This document shows positions 35,357-47,901 of a stretch of DNA of 64,000 bases, one piece after another. Origin of the DNA: Okapia johnstoni (lineage: Eukaryota > Chordata > Mammalia > Artiodactyla > Giraffidae); contig CM044320.1 of the NCBI GenBank assembly GCA_024291935.2, positions 53,882,001 to 53,946,000 of the forward strand. Reading direction: 5' to 3'. Both the position numbers and the translations under genes were made by a program. The notes under the pieces were generated by a model. The model saw nothing but the letters and a program-made list of their open reading frames with translations, was not told the origin of the DNA and did not search any database. The first letter of the stretch is position 1, and each line of letters opens with the position of its first letter.

Positions 35357-36197
35357 ACAACAACGAAGCAAGAGTTGAATAAAGAAAAATAAACTGAAAA
35401 CCATAGGAGAGGTTTGCAGCATTTTTATTTTCCCTTGTCCAGCCCCCTCGCTGGGTTTGTATTGGTCCTGATGGTGGCAACCCTGTGTTCACTGTGTGGT
35501 ACCTTGTTTACTAAGTCCAAGTAAAGTAGAACAGACCTTATTCTCACTTTCTGCATTTTATGATTTTAATAGCTTAATTAATGTGTGGCTTGCTATGATT
35601 TTTCTTATTCTAAATAACATTCATGTATGTTTCTAATTCCATATTTATAAATTTTGCACTCATAATTTTGTTAATGCTGCCTTAAAGAATGGCACTGTAA
35701 TATTAGGAAGTTCAAATATCCCCCAAACATGTAACTACACTTGGAAGGAGGAGAAAGGTAAAAGTATTCCTCATGTATATAGGAAATAGGCATTTAAATA
35801 CAGGAGTTGTGCATCAAACCTAGAAACAATCCATACTAACATGGCTGGGAGCAAAAAGTGTTCCAGAACAGATGATGCTGAGGAAAGAGAAAAAGAAGAT
35901 GGAAGCTTGCCTAATGTATTTGTTATTTTTGAGGATATAGCTGCACTTCTGGATTCTAGCCTGAGTTGGGAATACTGAAAAGTATATAAATACTTATGCA
36001 ATTATTTTAATGGAAATTGATCCCTGTGGATACAAAATATTGTTAAATAGGGAAAAAGCATGTAGACAAAGATGTTGCTCAGCTTAAAAAATAATTTCAT
36101 TGTCAAAATAGTGTAAATTAAGATAAAACTGATGATCATTATAAAAGTATGAAAAATATAATAAAAATGAGAAATATTAATAGAAATGATTTTGTAG
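35357..36197. other. Intergenic DNA, unassigned
   Basis: 35400..35510 is more GC-rich than its surroundings and could be an LTR remnant, but no ends are visible. The remainder is AT-rich. Confidence 0.35.
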
Positions 36198-36421
36198 TGG
36201 TGATTTAGTCTCTAAGTTGTGTCAGACTCTTTGCAACTCCATGGACTGTAGCCCGCCAGACTCCGCTGTCCATGGGATTACCCAGGCAAGAATACTGGGA
36301 AGTCTCCTCTGTCTCCTGCATTGCAAGTAGATTATTTACCCACTGAGCCACTGGGGAAGCCAACAAGAATACTGGAATGGGTTTCCATTTCCTTCTCCAG
36401 GGCATGTGGCCAACCCAGGAG
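36198..36421 (-). mobile_element. Rearranged Bov-tA SINE
   Basis: The reverse-oriented body and head at 36198..36362 lack the middle part. That middle part ('aagaatactggaatgggttt' onward) appears after the head at 36366..36421. The order is scrambled relative to a normal Bov-tA. Confidence 0.8.
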
Positions 36422-36734
36422 AGGAGTAAAGGATATAAGAATATAAGTAACTAATTTTTCCTACTAGAAATCCAATAGCCTAAACTGAAAATGTTATTTA
36501 AGAGATAGTAATAAATATCAAAGGAGACAAAAACTAACACTTGAAGTCTCTGGAGAACAAGAGTTAACGATAGGTGAGAGATAAAGCAGGAGGCTACTAA
36601 TTTTCATTGGCAGAGTTCCAGAATTTTTCACTTTTTGAACTTTGCATATGTATATCTTTAATTTTTTAAAAAAAGCAATTTTATTAAAGTAGTACTTCAG
36701 GTTGAAACAAAGAACACAATAATTAAACCACTTT

Positions 36735-36860
36735 TAAAATATTTTTAAATTTGTATTTATTTATTTGGCTGTACCAAGCCTTAGTTATGGCACGTGGGAT
36801 CTTTGATTTTTGCTGCAGCGTGCAAACACTTGGTTGCAGCATGTGAACTTAATTTTTTTT
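36735..36860 (-). mobile_element. CHR-type SINE tail fragment
   Basis: 'tatttatttggctgtaccaa' and 'gcacgtgggatctttgattt' match the distal part of a CHR SINE in reverse orientation. The tRNA-like head is absent. Confidence 0.7.
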
Positions 36861-37332
36861 TTGAAGCATAGGTCATTACAGAGTATTGAGTAGAATTCCC
36901 TGTGCCATCTCCTCTAAATTCCCCCCATTCTTACTGCCCAGACTTCCTGTTGCTAAGCTTGGTCATATTTAGTGAATTTGCCTTATTTCTTGTTCTGTTC
37001 TATCTTCATCAAAATTTTAGGATAAACTTCATCAGCTCTCCTATCAAAATAATTCAATTTTTAATTCATCACATATGTTTATTCAGTTACTACTTAGTAC
37101 CTGGGTTATTCCAGATCCTAAAATTATATGGATGAAAAATATAATAGACAAGATTCTGCTATGATGCAACTGGAATTTTGTAGGAGAACCAGATTAAAAA
37201 ATTGAAGTAATGATATGTAGAAATAAATATTGACTGAACTATAAACAGTAAAAGTCTTTACATAAAATCCATGAGAAAAGAAATGTCTCCTCACAAATGG
37301 TCACCTCACAAATTGACTTTTTTATGGAGACA
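36861..37332. other. Intergenic DNA
   Basis: Contains an old L1-like patch ('agcataggtcattacagagt', 'tattgagtagaattccctgt') at about 36865..36905. Otherwise unassigned. Confidence 0.4.
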
Positions 37333-37419
37333 TATTGGGTTGGCCAAAAAGTTCATTCAGGCTTGTCCATGAAAATGTTAAGGAAAAATCTGGATGAACT
37401 TTTTGGCCAACCCAAAATA
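37333..37419. mobile_element. Mariner-derived MITE with near-perfect hairpin
   Basis: An 87-bp palindrome-like element bounded by TA. The left arm 'tgggttggccaaaaagttca' is matched by its reverse complement at 37390..37416. There is only a short loop ('tgtccatgaaaatgttaagg') and no transposase. This is the classic structure of a Tc1/mariner non-autonomous element. Confidence 0.92.
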
Positions 37420-37950
37420 ATCTGAGGTCTGGAGTTTGGTGATGGAGTGAGAGCGGAGATAGGGAGAGAGGTGACAAAGAGCTCGAGAATGAAATATAAT
37501 AAGAAGAGAGTGGAAGAGCATGAAGGTAGGACAGGAAGTGAGGAGTTACACCAAGGATTCTTTACTGGCCCCTGGTACCTTGCCATTCAATTAGGTTTCA
37601 GGACATAATTTTAGCAAAGATGTGGGATAATATGAATTAAATTTTAGAGAACATATTTTTATCTTTTCTGTAGAAAATGGATTGGATGAGGGAAGGAAGC
37701 AAAGATTATTCAGAAGTCTCCTACAGGCTATTATTAAGACTAGGTGGAAGGTAATGGTTTATTGGATTAGAATGGTGGCAGTTGTAGCAGACACTGTCTT
37801 CTAATTACAAAATGTTTCCTGCTGGACTGAAAATAGATAGGTGCCTTTCACTTTCTTTTTCTTTTTTTTTTTTTTTTTTTAATGTATATTTGTCATGGAC
37901 ATGTAGGGTAACTTAGTATTTTTTTTTTGATTCCTATGGTTTGCAGCTTA
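37420..37950. other. Intergenic DNA with a long T run
   Basis: A nearly pure T run at about 37862..37881 and another short one at 37920. No gene seen. Confidence 0.5.
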
Positions 37951-38172
37951 TGAAAGTGAAAAGTGAAAGTGTAGTCCCTCAGTTGTGTCCAACTCTTTGC
38001 AACCCCATGGGCTGTAGCCCGCCAGGCTCCTCTGTCCATGGGATTCTCCAGGCAAAAATACTGGAATGGGTTGCCATTCCCTTCTCCAGGAGATCTTCCC
38101 AACCCAAGGACTGAACCCATGTCTTCCACATTGCAGGTAGATTCTTTACCATCTGAGCCACCAGAGAAGCCC
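37951..38172 (-). mobile_element. Bov-tA SINE
   Basis: Reverse-oriented, full head ('tgagccaccagagaagccc') and body, with a 'gaaagtgaaaagtgaaagtg' tail at left. Confidence 0.93.
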
Positions 38173-39346
38173 TCTTACAGCTTAGAGCTGCCTCAAAAAA
38201 AAAAATTTTTTTTGGTCTTGTTCTATATGGAGTTTATGGATTATAATTTCTCCATTCAATCATTTTTCATATAGTCTTAACATCTTGTGCAGTGTTCTCC
38301 AGGGAAAACTTTCCTTTAAAATAAATATTTTAAATCAGTTAATCCTCTTGAGACACATGACATACTGCTTAAAAAAAGATGACACCTATAATCTTAAATC
38401 ACAAAATAAGCAACTGGGCTTTCCATGTAAGACAGAACCATTTCAAAATAAAAAGGAGCCTGAAATCTCCTCTTATTCATTTTTTCTAAACTGCTTTAAA
38501 AAAAAGAAAAAACTATTTGTTTTGCTCTAATCTTGAAAAATATGCTCCAAGTTAAATAAAACATAAATTGGAGAATATTTCCTACCTTAAAAAAATGAGA
38601 AGAAATGAAACTAATGAGTTTCTTACTGTGACAAAATCCTTGAATTTACACATCTGAGTGTGTATTACTGAAGCTAACGTTGTTTGCATAAAAATGCAAA
38701 ATAAAAGTGTGAGTTAAAGCAAATATAAAAACATGGTAGATAGGCAACATTAGAAATTGCCTCTACCCTGGAACTCATGTCAAAAGAAGAAGGTCAAGAA
38801 TGAAATTGCTACTAAAGACATTAAGGTTTGGGAGAAAAGTCTGTTTTTATTTTAATTATAATAACTTTATTGCATGAAACTTGAAGAAATATTCAATCCC
38901 TGCTCATCAGTTGAAATAGGATGACATGCAGTTAGAAATATTTTTCCTTCACAAAGTAAACATTAAATTGACTGTTTTAAAATTTACACTGAAGGAATCA
39001 ATTGTTCTATTGTAATAAGAAATCTTTGAACCTTTCATTTCCTAGAATCTGGCTTTCAATAGATAACCTTCTCAGCATTAAACAGAATCTCAGAAGTGCT
39101 CTTTATTAAGTGAATGTTTTGTTTACCTCAGATAATCGTAAATGCATATTCCTTTAGTACACAGAGTCAGTATAAATAATGGGGATTATGACACTGGACT
39201 GAACTTGGGAAATTATTTTTGTATTTATCAAGCAGTCATATTGAATTTAATAGAATTTAAGCCTTTCAAGAACTGTCTAACTTTAATATTATAAGAGAAT
39301 CTCTTATCTTGTACCTGTAAATTATCAAAGCAGTTACAGAAGCCCG
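38173..39346. other. AT-rich intergenic DNA
   Basis: Nothing recognised apart from A and T runs near 38196..38215. Confidence 0.45.
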
Positions 39347-39353
39347 TGGGACT

Positions 39354-39571
39354 ATGTGCTTGTGCTTAGTTGCTGAGTCGTGACCGACTCTTTGCAACCC
39401 CATGGTCTGTAGCCCATCAGGCTCCTCTGTCCATGGGGATTCTCCAAGCAAGAATACTGGAGTGGGTTGCTATGCCCTCCTCCAAGGGATCTTCCCAACC
39501 CAGGGTTTGAACCCAGGTCTCCTGCATTGTAGGCAGATTCTTTACCAGCTGAGCTACCAGGGAAGTCTCCC
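39354..39571 (-). mobile_element. Bov-tA SINE
   Basis: Reverse, full-length; TSD TGGGACT at 39347..39353 and 39572..39578. Confidence 0.94.
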
Positions 39572-39578
39572 TGGGACT

Positions 39579-40258
39579 GTAATAATGTTTAAAAACAATG
39601 ACTATTTTACTTACCCAGCAAGAATTTATTTGAGGAATCAGGAAGAAAATAATGTTGTCAAGTAGTTCAGAATACTTGTTTAGAATGTTGTGATTTAAGG
39701 TTAGGGTAGTGTGTGTGCCTAGAGACACATTGCTTGCACCTGCATGTCAGATAATCTTTTATTGTTTTAAATGCCTTATTCTAGAACCCTGCTTATTACT
39801 GCACATGCAGATATTCAGTAAAGTGTGCTATGTAACACACTTAAGCAAATGGCTTTCTGAAGATCTTTGGAGGCTCTGTATAGCCTTAGAATCTGTGACC
39901 CAAGAAGATAGTTTAATTACTTTGTATTTTCATCAGTATAAACACAAATGATTCTTTTAATAAAGAAAGAAGAAGAAAGTTATGTAAATAATTTAATGTA
40001 TACTAAATAGATTGGAAACTTTGAAAACACAGAAAATACAAGTTAAATACTATTTTTTCTCTTTATTTCTATGTTTATATGACTATCAATGTACTATGTT
40101 TTCCTTTGGGAACACATGAATTTATGACACTTGAGAAAACAAACCAAAAAACCTCACGGATTGCACTCAGTGAAATTTTGAACAAAAATTACATGAGCAA
40201 ATTTTTATAGGCTATTATTACTTTTTGATTCTTCTTTTCTTTCTTTTTTTTAAAATAG
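39579..40258. other. Upstream region of the OR6C74-like gene
   Basis: No repeat recognised. The last bases form a long pyrimidine tract followed by 'taaaatag', with AG at 40257..40258. This is a good 3' splice site, so the coding exon probably starts at 40259, nine bases before the ATG. Confidence 0.55.
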
Positions 40259-40267
40259 AAGTCAGCG

Positions 40268-41206
40268 ATGAGAAACCACACAACAGTAACAACCTTTATT
40301 CTTCTTGGACTAAGCAATGATCCACAATTACAGGTGGTTATTTTTCTTCTCCTTTTTTTCGCTTACTTGTTGAGCGTCACTGGAAATCTAATCATCATCA
40401 CCCTTACCCTGCTAGATTCACACCTCAAGACACCCATGTATTTCTTTCTTCGAAATTTCTCACTTTTAGAAATCTCATTCACAACTGTCTGCATCCCCAA
40501 ATTTCTTGTCAGTATGGCAACAGGTGATAAGACTATTTCTTACAACAATTGTGCAGCACAGCTGTTTTTTACTATTCTCTTGGGTGCAACTGAATTTTTT
40601 CTTCTGGCTGCCATGTCCTATGACCGCTATGTGGCCATCTGCAAACCCCTGCATTACATGACCATCATGAATGGCAGAGTGTGCAACTCACTGGTCTTTG
40701 CATCATGGTTGGCTGGTTTCATAATAATTTTTCCACCACTCCTCGTGGGTCTCCAGCTTGATTTCTGTGCAGCCAACACTGTAGATCATTTCTTCTGTGA
40801 TGTATCTCCTATATTACAACTCTCTTGCACAGACACAGATAAAGTAGAAATAATGATGCTTCTCTCAGCCATTTTAACTCTCCTGGTTACTCTGGTGTTA
40901 GTGATTCTCTCCTACACAAACATCATTAGGACTATTCTGAAGATACCTTCTTCTCAAAAGAGGAGGAAAGCCTTTTCTACATGTTCTTCTCACATGGTGG
41001 TTGTGTCCATTTCTTATGGAAGCTGCATCTTCGTGTATGTGAAACCCTCTGCCAGGCAAAGAGTATCTTTAAATAAAGGGATAGCTCTGCTCAGTACTTC
41101 TGTTGCCCCCATGTTTAATCCTTTTATTTATACACTGAGAAACAGACAAGTGAAATATGCTTTTAAGCTCATGATCAAAAAGATTGAGGTTTTCTCAATG
41201 AAGTGA
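40268..41206 (+). CDS. OR6C74: Olfactory receptor, OR6C74-like
   Basis: An intact 312-residue OR in one exon, predicted to signal through Golf in olfactory neurons. It shows NHT glycosylation at N3, GN at 39-40, PMYFFLRN at 57-63, [10 protein letters not shown] at 116-125, DHFFCD at 173-178, KAFSTCSSH at 234-242 and [12 protein letters not shown] at 281-292. In the last motif the usual L is F, a conservative change. The start gives the family-typical N-terminus and follows a strong splice acceptor by nine bases. From memory the closest human protein is OR6C74. Its position downstream of an OR10A7-like gene agrees with the human cluster order. The stop is followed by TSD-free, unremarkable DNA. 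Confidence 0.96.
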   Translation: MRNHTTVTTFILLGLSNDPQLQVVIFLLLFFAYLLSVTGNLIIITLTLLDSHLKTPMYFFLRNFSLLEISFTTVCIPKFLVSMATGDKTISYNNCAAQLFFTILLGATEFFLLAAMSYDRYVAICKPLHYMTIMNGRVCNSLVFASWLAGFIIIFPPLLVGLQLDFCAANTVDHFFCDVSPILQLSCTDTDKVEIMMLLSAILTLLVTLVLVILSYTNIIRTILKIPSSQKRRKAFSTCSSHMVVVSISYGSCIFVYVKPSARQRVSLNKGIALLSTSVAPMFNPFIYTLRNRQVKYAFKLMIKKIEVFSMK

Positions 41207-41989
41207 ACAACATTAGTGACATTCCTGAGTTTATAAGTAAAATGAATCAAGAAATGTGGAGCGTGCTGTACATCTCTTCTCCGTTTATGTTCTACATAAA
41301 ATTATTATCTTACATGACTTACAATGTTCATTGTGACTTGCCTAAAAATCCCAGTCTAACTTTCACTTCTATTTTCTCCTCATGCTGAGATCACTTATAC
41401 ATTTCTAATATATGGTCATATTCATTTGCCTTTTCATTTGGAGAATCTGTTGATTTCCTTTAAAAATTCACTCAGAGGAAGACAAAGCGGGACTTCAGTT
41501 TTCCATGTTCCTTTCCACTGTTCAGAAATTTAGAGATTCAGTTTGGTGTATATTCTATGCACCTAGATTTGACCAACTAATCAGCATTTCTATAGTGGAT
41601 TCCAAGTTTGAATTCTGAATAGAAATTTGGAACAAACCAATTTAATGCATTTCTTAAAACTACACACGTTGATAGTTTCAAATTTTCAACCAGGCTTGGA
41701 CTTCTGGTATATTTTTAGAAACAGATTGAAAAAACTCTAGAGATGTTAAGGCATTACTGCCTTGCAATAACCAGAGAAATTATTGCTAACAATAACTAAT
41801 TGCTTACAATGGCCAGGTTTGTGAAATGTATTAGCCTGCATCTTGAAAACAGCCTAAGACAGGTATTATCATACTCACTTATGAATAACAATCTGTAGTC
41901 TATTTAAAGCTTAACTAACTCACTGGATTAGAATAATTAATATTGTGACAGCGACCATAGTACCCAGATTCAATGATTCCCTATTAAAA
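41207..41989. other. 3' flank of the OR6C74-like gene
   Basis: No gene. A diverged MIR-like patch ('gacaggtattatcatactca') lies at about 41810..41960. Confidence 0.4.
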
Positions 41990-43302
41990 TAGGTCGGTTT
42001 TTATTCCAGTCCCAAAGAAGGGCAATGCCAAAGAGTGTTTAAACTACTGCACAATCGCACTCATTTCACATGCTAGCATGTAATGCTCAAACCCCTTCAA
42101 GCTAGGTTTCAACATTATGTGAACTGAGAAGTTCCATATGTACAAGCTGGATTTAGAAAAGGCAGAGGAACCAGGGATCAAATTGCCAACAGCGGCTGGA
42201 TCATAGAAAAAGCAACGGAATTTCAGAAAGACATCTGCTTCACTGAATATGCTAAAGCCTTTACTGTATGGATCACAACAAACTGTGGAAAATTCTGAAA
42301 AGAGATGGGAATAGCAGACCACCTTACTTGCCTCCTGAGAAACCTGTAAGCAGATCAAGAAGCAACAGTTAGAACCGAGCATGGAGCAACCAACTGGTTC
42401 AAAACTGGGAAAGGAGTACATCAACGCTGTATATTGTCACCCTGCTTATTTAACTAATATGCAGAGTACGTCATGCGAATGACGGGCTGAATGAATCAGA
42501 ATCTGGAATCTAGATTGCCAGGAGAAATATCAATAACCTCAGATATGCCGATAACATCACCCATATGGCAGAAAGCGAAGAATTAAAGAGCCTCTAAATG
42601 AAGGTGAAAGAAGACAGTGAAAAAGTTGGCTTAAAACTCAACATTCAAAACACTAAGATCATGGCATCAGGTCCCATCACTTCATGGCAAACAGATGGGA
42701 AAAACAATGGAAACAGTGACAGACTTTATTTTCTTGGGCTCCAAAATCACTGAGGATGGTGACTGCAGCCATGAAATTAAAAGACGCTTGCTCCTTGGAA
42801 GAAAAGCTATGAAAACCTAGACAGCGTTTTAAAAAGCAGAGACATCATTTTGCTGACAAAGGTACATATAATCAAAGCTATGGTTTTTCCAGTAGCATGT
42901 ACGAATGTGAGAATTGGACCATAAAGAATACTGAGCACCAAAGAAATACTGTTTTCAAACTGTGGTGTGGAGAAGACTCTGGCGAGTCCCTTGGACAGCA
43001 AGATCAAACCAGTCTATCTTAAAGGAAGTCAACCCTGAATATTCTTTGGAAGGACTAATGTTGAAGCTGAAGTTCCAATACTTTGGCCACCTGATGCAAA
43101 GCATTGGAAAAGACCATGATGCTGGGAAAGATTGAGCGCATGGGGAGAAGGAGGCGGCAGAGGATGAGTTGGTGGGATGGCATCATCAACTCAATGGACA
43201 TGAGTTTGAGCAAACTCTGGGAGATAGTGAAGGACAGGGAAGCCTGGCATGCTGCAATCCATAGGGTCATGAAGAGTTGAACATGACTGAACAATTGAAT
43301 GA
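41990..43302 (+). mobile_element. BovB LINE, old and broken (duplication member A)
   Basis: Reads from 'ggttttt attccagtccc' through the RT region to the 3' end, with many stops and frameshifts and no long open frame. The YADD motif is altered to a YADN-like form ('tatgccgataac' near 42544). The left edge of the large duplication falls inside it at 42131. Confidence 0.88.
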
Positions 43303-43304
43303 CA

Positions 43305-43868
43305 AAATCAAAATATCCATATTTTTCACAGAACTAGGACAAATAATCTTAACATTTATATGAACCCAAAAAAGACCCAGAATTGCAAAATGACCCTGAG
43401 AAAAAGAACAAAGCTGGAGGTATAACTCTTCCATATTTCAGACTATACTTCAAAGCCACAGTAATGAAAACAGTGTGCTATGGACACAAAAACAGACGCA
43501 TAGATCAATGGAACTGAATAAAGAGCCCAGAAATAAGCTAACCCCTCCATGGGTAATTAGTTTACAACAAAGGAAGGAAGAGGGCTTCTCAGATAACACT
43601 AGTGGTAAAAGACCTGCTTGCCAATGCAGGAGACATAAGAGATGCGGGTTCTGTCCTGGGGTTGGGAAGTTCCCCTGGACGAGGACATGACAACCCACTC
43701 CAGTATTCTTGACTGGAGAATTCCATGGACAGAGGAGCCTGGTGGGCTACAGTCCATGGAGTCACAAAGAGTTGTATGCGACTGAAGTGACTTAGACTGC
43801 AGGCATGCAGGCACAAAGGAAGGAAGAAGGTACAATGGACAAATGACAATCTCTTCATTAAGTTTTGA
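43305..43868 (+). mobile_element. L1 ORF2 fragment, split by a SINE
   Basis: L1 ORF2 words such as 'agaacaaagctggaggtata' and 'cagactatacttcaaagcca', and after the SINE 'gacaatctcttcattaag'. Not open. It is followed tail-to-tail by an L1 on the other strand. Confidence 0.85.
43582..43813 (+). mobile_element. Bov-tA SINE in L1 (shared by both duplicates)
   Basis: Forward-oriented; TSD CAAAGGAAGGAAGA at 43568..43581 and 43814..43827. The same insertion occurs at 57270..57508, so it predates the duplication. Confidence 0.94.
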
Positions 43869-44310
43869 GTATCCATTCATCCATGATGGTCATATCTTGG
43901 TGGTAGTAAATTATGCTGTAGTAATCATAGGGACCCTTATATCTTTTTGTATAAGAATTTTAATTTTCTTCAGAGAAATACCAAGAAGTGGAATTTCTAG
44001 ATCATATGGTAGTTCCATTTTTAATTTCTTTATGAACTTTATAGTATTTCCCATAGTGGCTACATCATTTACATCCCCACTAATAATTCACAATTGTTCT
44101 TACTCCACATCACTTGTTATTTGTTGTCTTTTTTATAATAGTCGTTCTAAAAGGTGTGAATTGACATCTCATTGTGGTATTGGTTTGCATTTCTCCAATG
44201 ATTACAATTTTGAGTTATCTTTTCATGTGTCTGTTGTCCATCTGCATGCCTTTTTTGAAAAATGTCTATTCAGCATTTCTGCATATTTTGCCAATATTTC
44301 AAGTTAGGGA
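43869..44310 (-). mobile_element. L1 3' region, old
   Basis: Reverse-oriented L1 3' sequence ('gaaataccaagaagtggaat', 'ggtttgcatttctccaatga'), older than the ruminant L1 at 20.3 kb. No open frame. Confidence 0.82.
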
Positions 44311-44734
44311 TCAGTTGGTAACATCTACACAATTTTGCCTCTTGATACTAATCTCTGTCAGGTGTTCAGCTCTTCAAAGAAATTGCAGTTTGACAACGTT
44401 TATGGTGCAAACTGCTGAGCAAAACTCAGATTTCACCTCTCTCATCTCTTCCTGATCCCTGGCACCTAGCTAAAGGATGTAGTCATTGAATCCAACTGTT
44501 CCCAGAAAGGAATTACCTCCTTTCATTTCTTCCTGGTAGTAAGCATAATAAGGAGGTTGGGGGTGGAGAGATACACTCTTCTACTTGGAAAATCCAAGAT
44601 TCCATCTAGATTTTCCTTGGGAATGACATTTTACTTTCCCCTAACTGTATCCCCCAATCAGTCTGGTTGGCACACCTTCCAATTGGCAACATCTTCACAA
44701 GGGAGGACCTTATGGATTTGCACTTAATTCTGGT

Positions 44735-46082
44735 CCAGTTCAGTTAAGTTCAGTCACTCAGTCGTGTCTGACTCTTTGTGACCCCATGGACTACACCACA
44801 CCAGGCCTCCCTGTCCATCACCAACTCCTGGAGTTTACTCAAACTCATGTCCAATGAATCAGTAATGTCATCCAACGATCTCATCCTTTGTCGTCCCCTT
44901 CTCCTCCTGCCTTCAATCTTTCCCAGCATCAGGGTCTTTTCCAATGAGTCAGTTCTTCACATCAGATGGCCAAAGTATTGGAGTTTCAGCTTCAGCATCA
45001 GTCCTTCCAAAGAATATTCAGGACTGATTTTCTTTAGAATGAACTGGTTGAATCTCCTTGTAGTCCAAGGGACTCTCAAGAGTCTTCTCCAACACTACAG
45101 TTTAAAAGCATCAATTCTTCAGCGCTCAGCCTTCTTTATAGTGCAGCTCTCACATCCATACATGACTACTGGAAAAACCATAGCTTTGACTGGACAGACC
45201 TTTGTTGGTAAAGTAATGTCTCTGCTTTTTAATATGCTGTCTAGGTTGATCATATCATTTCCAAGAGGCAAGCGTCTTTTAATTTCATGGCTGCAATCAC
45301 CATCTGCAGTGATTTTGGAGCCCCCCAAAATAAAGTCTGTCACTGTTTCCACTGTTTCCCCATCAATTTCCCATGAAATTATGGGGCCAGATGCCATGAA
45401 CTTAGTTTTCTGAATGTTGAGTTTTAAGCCAACTTTTTCACTCTCCTCTTTCACTTTCATCAGGAGGCTCTTTAGTTCTTCTTCACTTTGTGCCATAAGG
45501 ATGTTGTCACCTGCATATCTGAGGTTACTGATATTTCTCCCGGCAATCTTGATTCCAGCTTGTGCTTCATCCAGCCCAGCGTTTCTCATGACGTACTCTG
45601 CATATAAGCTGAATAAGCAGGGTGACAATATACAGCCTTGACGTACTCCTTTTCCTATTTGGAACCAGTCTGTTGTTGCGTGTCCAGTTCTAACTGTTGC
45701 TTCCTGACCTGCATACAGGTTTCTCAAGAAGCAGGTCAGGTGGTGTGGTATGCCCATCTCTTTCAGAATTTTCCACAGTTTATTGTGATCCACACAGTCA
45801 AAGGCTTTGGCATAGTCAAAAAAGCAGAAGTAGATCCTTTTCTGGAACTCTCTTGCTTTTTCAATGGTCCAGCGTGTGTTGGCAATTTGATCTCTGGTTC
45901 CTCTTTCTTTTCTAAATCCGGCTTGAACATCTCAAATTTCACAGTTCACATACTGTTGAAGCCTGGCTTGGAGAATTTTGAGCATTAATTTACTAGCGTA
46001 GGAGATCAGTGCAATTTTGTGGTAGTTTGAGCATTCTTTGGCATTGCCTTTCTTTGGGATTGGAATAAAACTGACATTTTCC
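44735..46082 (-). mobile_element. BovB LINE, 5'-truncated (duplication member A)
   Basis: A 1.35-kb reverse BovB with TSD AATTCTGGT at 44726..44734 and 46083..46091. A 224-codon RT stretch reads on the minus strand at 45793..45119, but the catalytic YADD is changed to YAGD near 45514, so the copy would be inactive even without its stops. Confidence 0.93.
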
Positions 46083-46091
46083 AATTCTGGT

Positions 46092-47890
46092 TAAGTTTCA
46101 TTAAAAGGTGCTTGTCATTCAGTCACTTGACTCTTCTAGAAAAAAGGTCTGAGTTTGACTAGGGGATATTGGTAACACTGATGAAATTATACTAACTGAA
46201 ATGGAGCACTAATTTTTCTGGAAGTGCAGGGACAGAATAACCTAGCGTATAGTGAGAAAATACCTTAGACCTTAGCAAGTATGAGTTGGGACAAACATTT
46301 ATGATCTTTGTCAGTAAAACTATCCCTGGAGCCTCCCTCCAGAAGAAAAACACTCCACTGCAGATCTCTTGAACAGTTGCAAGCAACTTAAGTTTACATG
46401 ACTGTTGGTTCTGCCATCCTCACTCAGAAAGTTTATCAAGATAAAAGACAAGATAGGAGAGGTCACTAGCAGCCCCCACCCACTCTCCTCATCCTAAGGG
46501 GAAATATTTCTTGATGCCTTTCCCACCCCTACTCTCAGCCAGTGAGTAAGGGCGAAAAATACCACATGTCTGATGGCATGAACAAATAGGACAGATTGGA
46601 TTAATTTAGAATTAAATTGGATTAAATTAAATAGGACAGACTGAATTAAAACATTCCATCCAAAACCAAGTTACAGGGTGGGAAGCCTGAGGCTTACCAA
46701 CCAGGTGGAAAGCTATGCTGGTAAGATAAGGTTTAATTTGGGTGCCTCTTGCAGCAAAATTGTAAACACTTTCTTTCTAAGAAACTTCATGCACATTTGG
46801 GTTTGTATTTCTTGTGTGAAGACTGAGCATTGGGGTGACTCTTCTGAAATATTTGTGACTTGCACCTTAGGAGTGAGAGAAAAGTCCTCTAGTTTAATCA
46901 GAGAGCTCAACAGAATGATGTACTTAGGAGAAATTTCAACAGAAGTCAAAATGGTTTAGAAATGAGGGGTGGCTTTATTTGTATATATTTCTATACCGCT
47001 TGTGGTAAGTCTTGTCCTGGACTGCTTTCTCAAGAATGTTTTACAGCCTTGGCAGGTTTTTCATTTCCTTCAGAAAATTAAAGACATTGTCTTCTAATTG
47101 GGCAAATTTAGGCAGATTTTCCCTTTTAAAAGATGAGAATTAACTAACCTTGGGGTTCTTCTAAGGTTACTGTTGATAGAGGAGCCTACTGTAAACAACA
47201 TCCTCTAGAAGTTCCCATGGAATTTAGAGGAAAAGGGGAAACATGAGCACATGAAGCTCATGCTTTCACCTATGTAGTGAATAATAAAATTTCCGTTTCT
47301 GTGGTAGTAGGCTGTGTTATTCTGTTAATACTTGTGAAATGGTGATGGGCTAACCTGTTTGCCTCTTAAGTGTAATAAAACTTCATACCGTCCTTAGATT
47401 TGTATAATATCCTAGATTTGGTAGAGTATGAGAAAGATAAATATCACAGTGGTTTAAAAATTGTTTATTTTTATCTCATTTAAATATTCAGGCTGGTATT
47501 CTGAAAACTCTTCATTAAGTCACTGTGTTTCTATGCTGACATAGCCTGTGATGGGCTCAGGAACCTGGGTGTGTGCTGTCTTGTTGATTCACCACTCCTA
47601 GTGAGATTTCGAATACTCATGGCTCAGAATACTGCCATCCCAACTGCATGAGAACAGTGAGGGGCGGGGGGAAGAGAAAGAAGAGAACAAACCCCTTCTA
47701 TCAAAGGATATACCGGAAAGTTGCACAAAGTATCTCCATTTACATCTTTTGAACAGAATTTAGTCAAATGACCGAAACAAGTTGCAAAAAAAAAAGGCTT
47801 ACTAATGCTACACATAGATGAATATTCTATTGATAGTGAAGAAATGGAGATTGCCTCAGTTTATTGTGCACTATTAATTTACATTCTACT
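46092..47890. other. Unassigned DNA shared by both duplicates
   Basis: No recognised repeat or gene. Its partner is 59834..61628, with a few percent divergence and few indels. ORFs here are short and begin with non-ATG codons. Confidence 0.5.
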
Positions 47891-47901
47891 AGACAATACC
47901 A

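Noticed and set aside
43305..44310. L1 twin-priming inversion
   Set aside because: The two L1 pieces meet with their 3' sides and lack a tail or TSD in the required places. They look like two separate old fragments.
46678..46959. 93-codon ORF conserved in both duplicates (also 60422..60703)
   Set aside because: It begins with GTG, not ATG, has no recognisable domain, and the two copies differ by about seven residues over a short span. Survival of the frame in a recent duplicate is weak evidence for coding.
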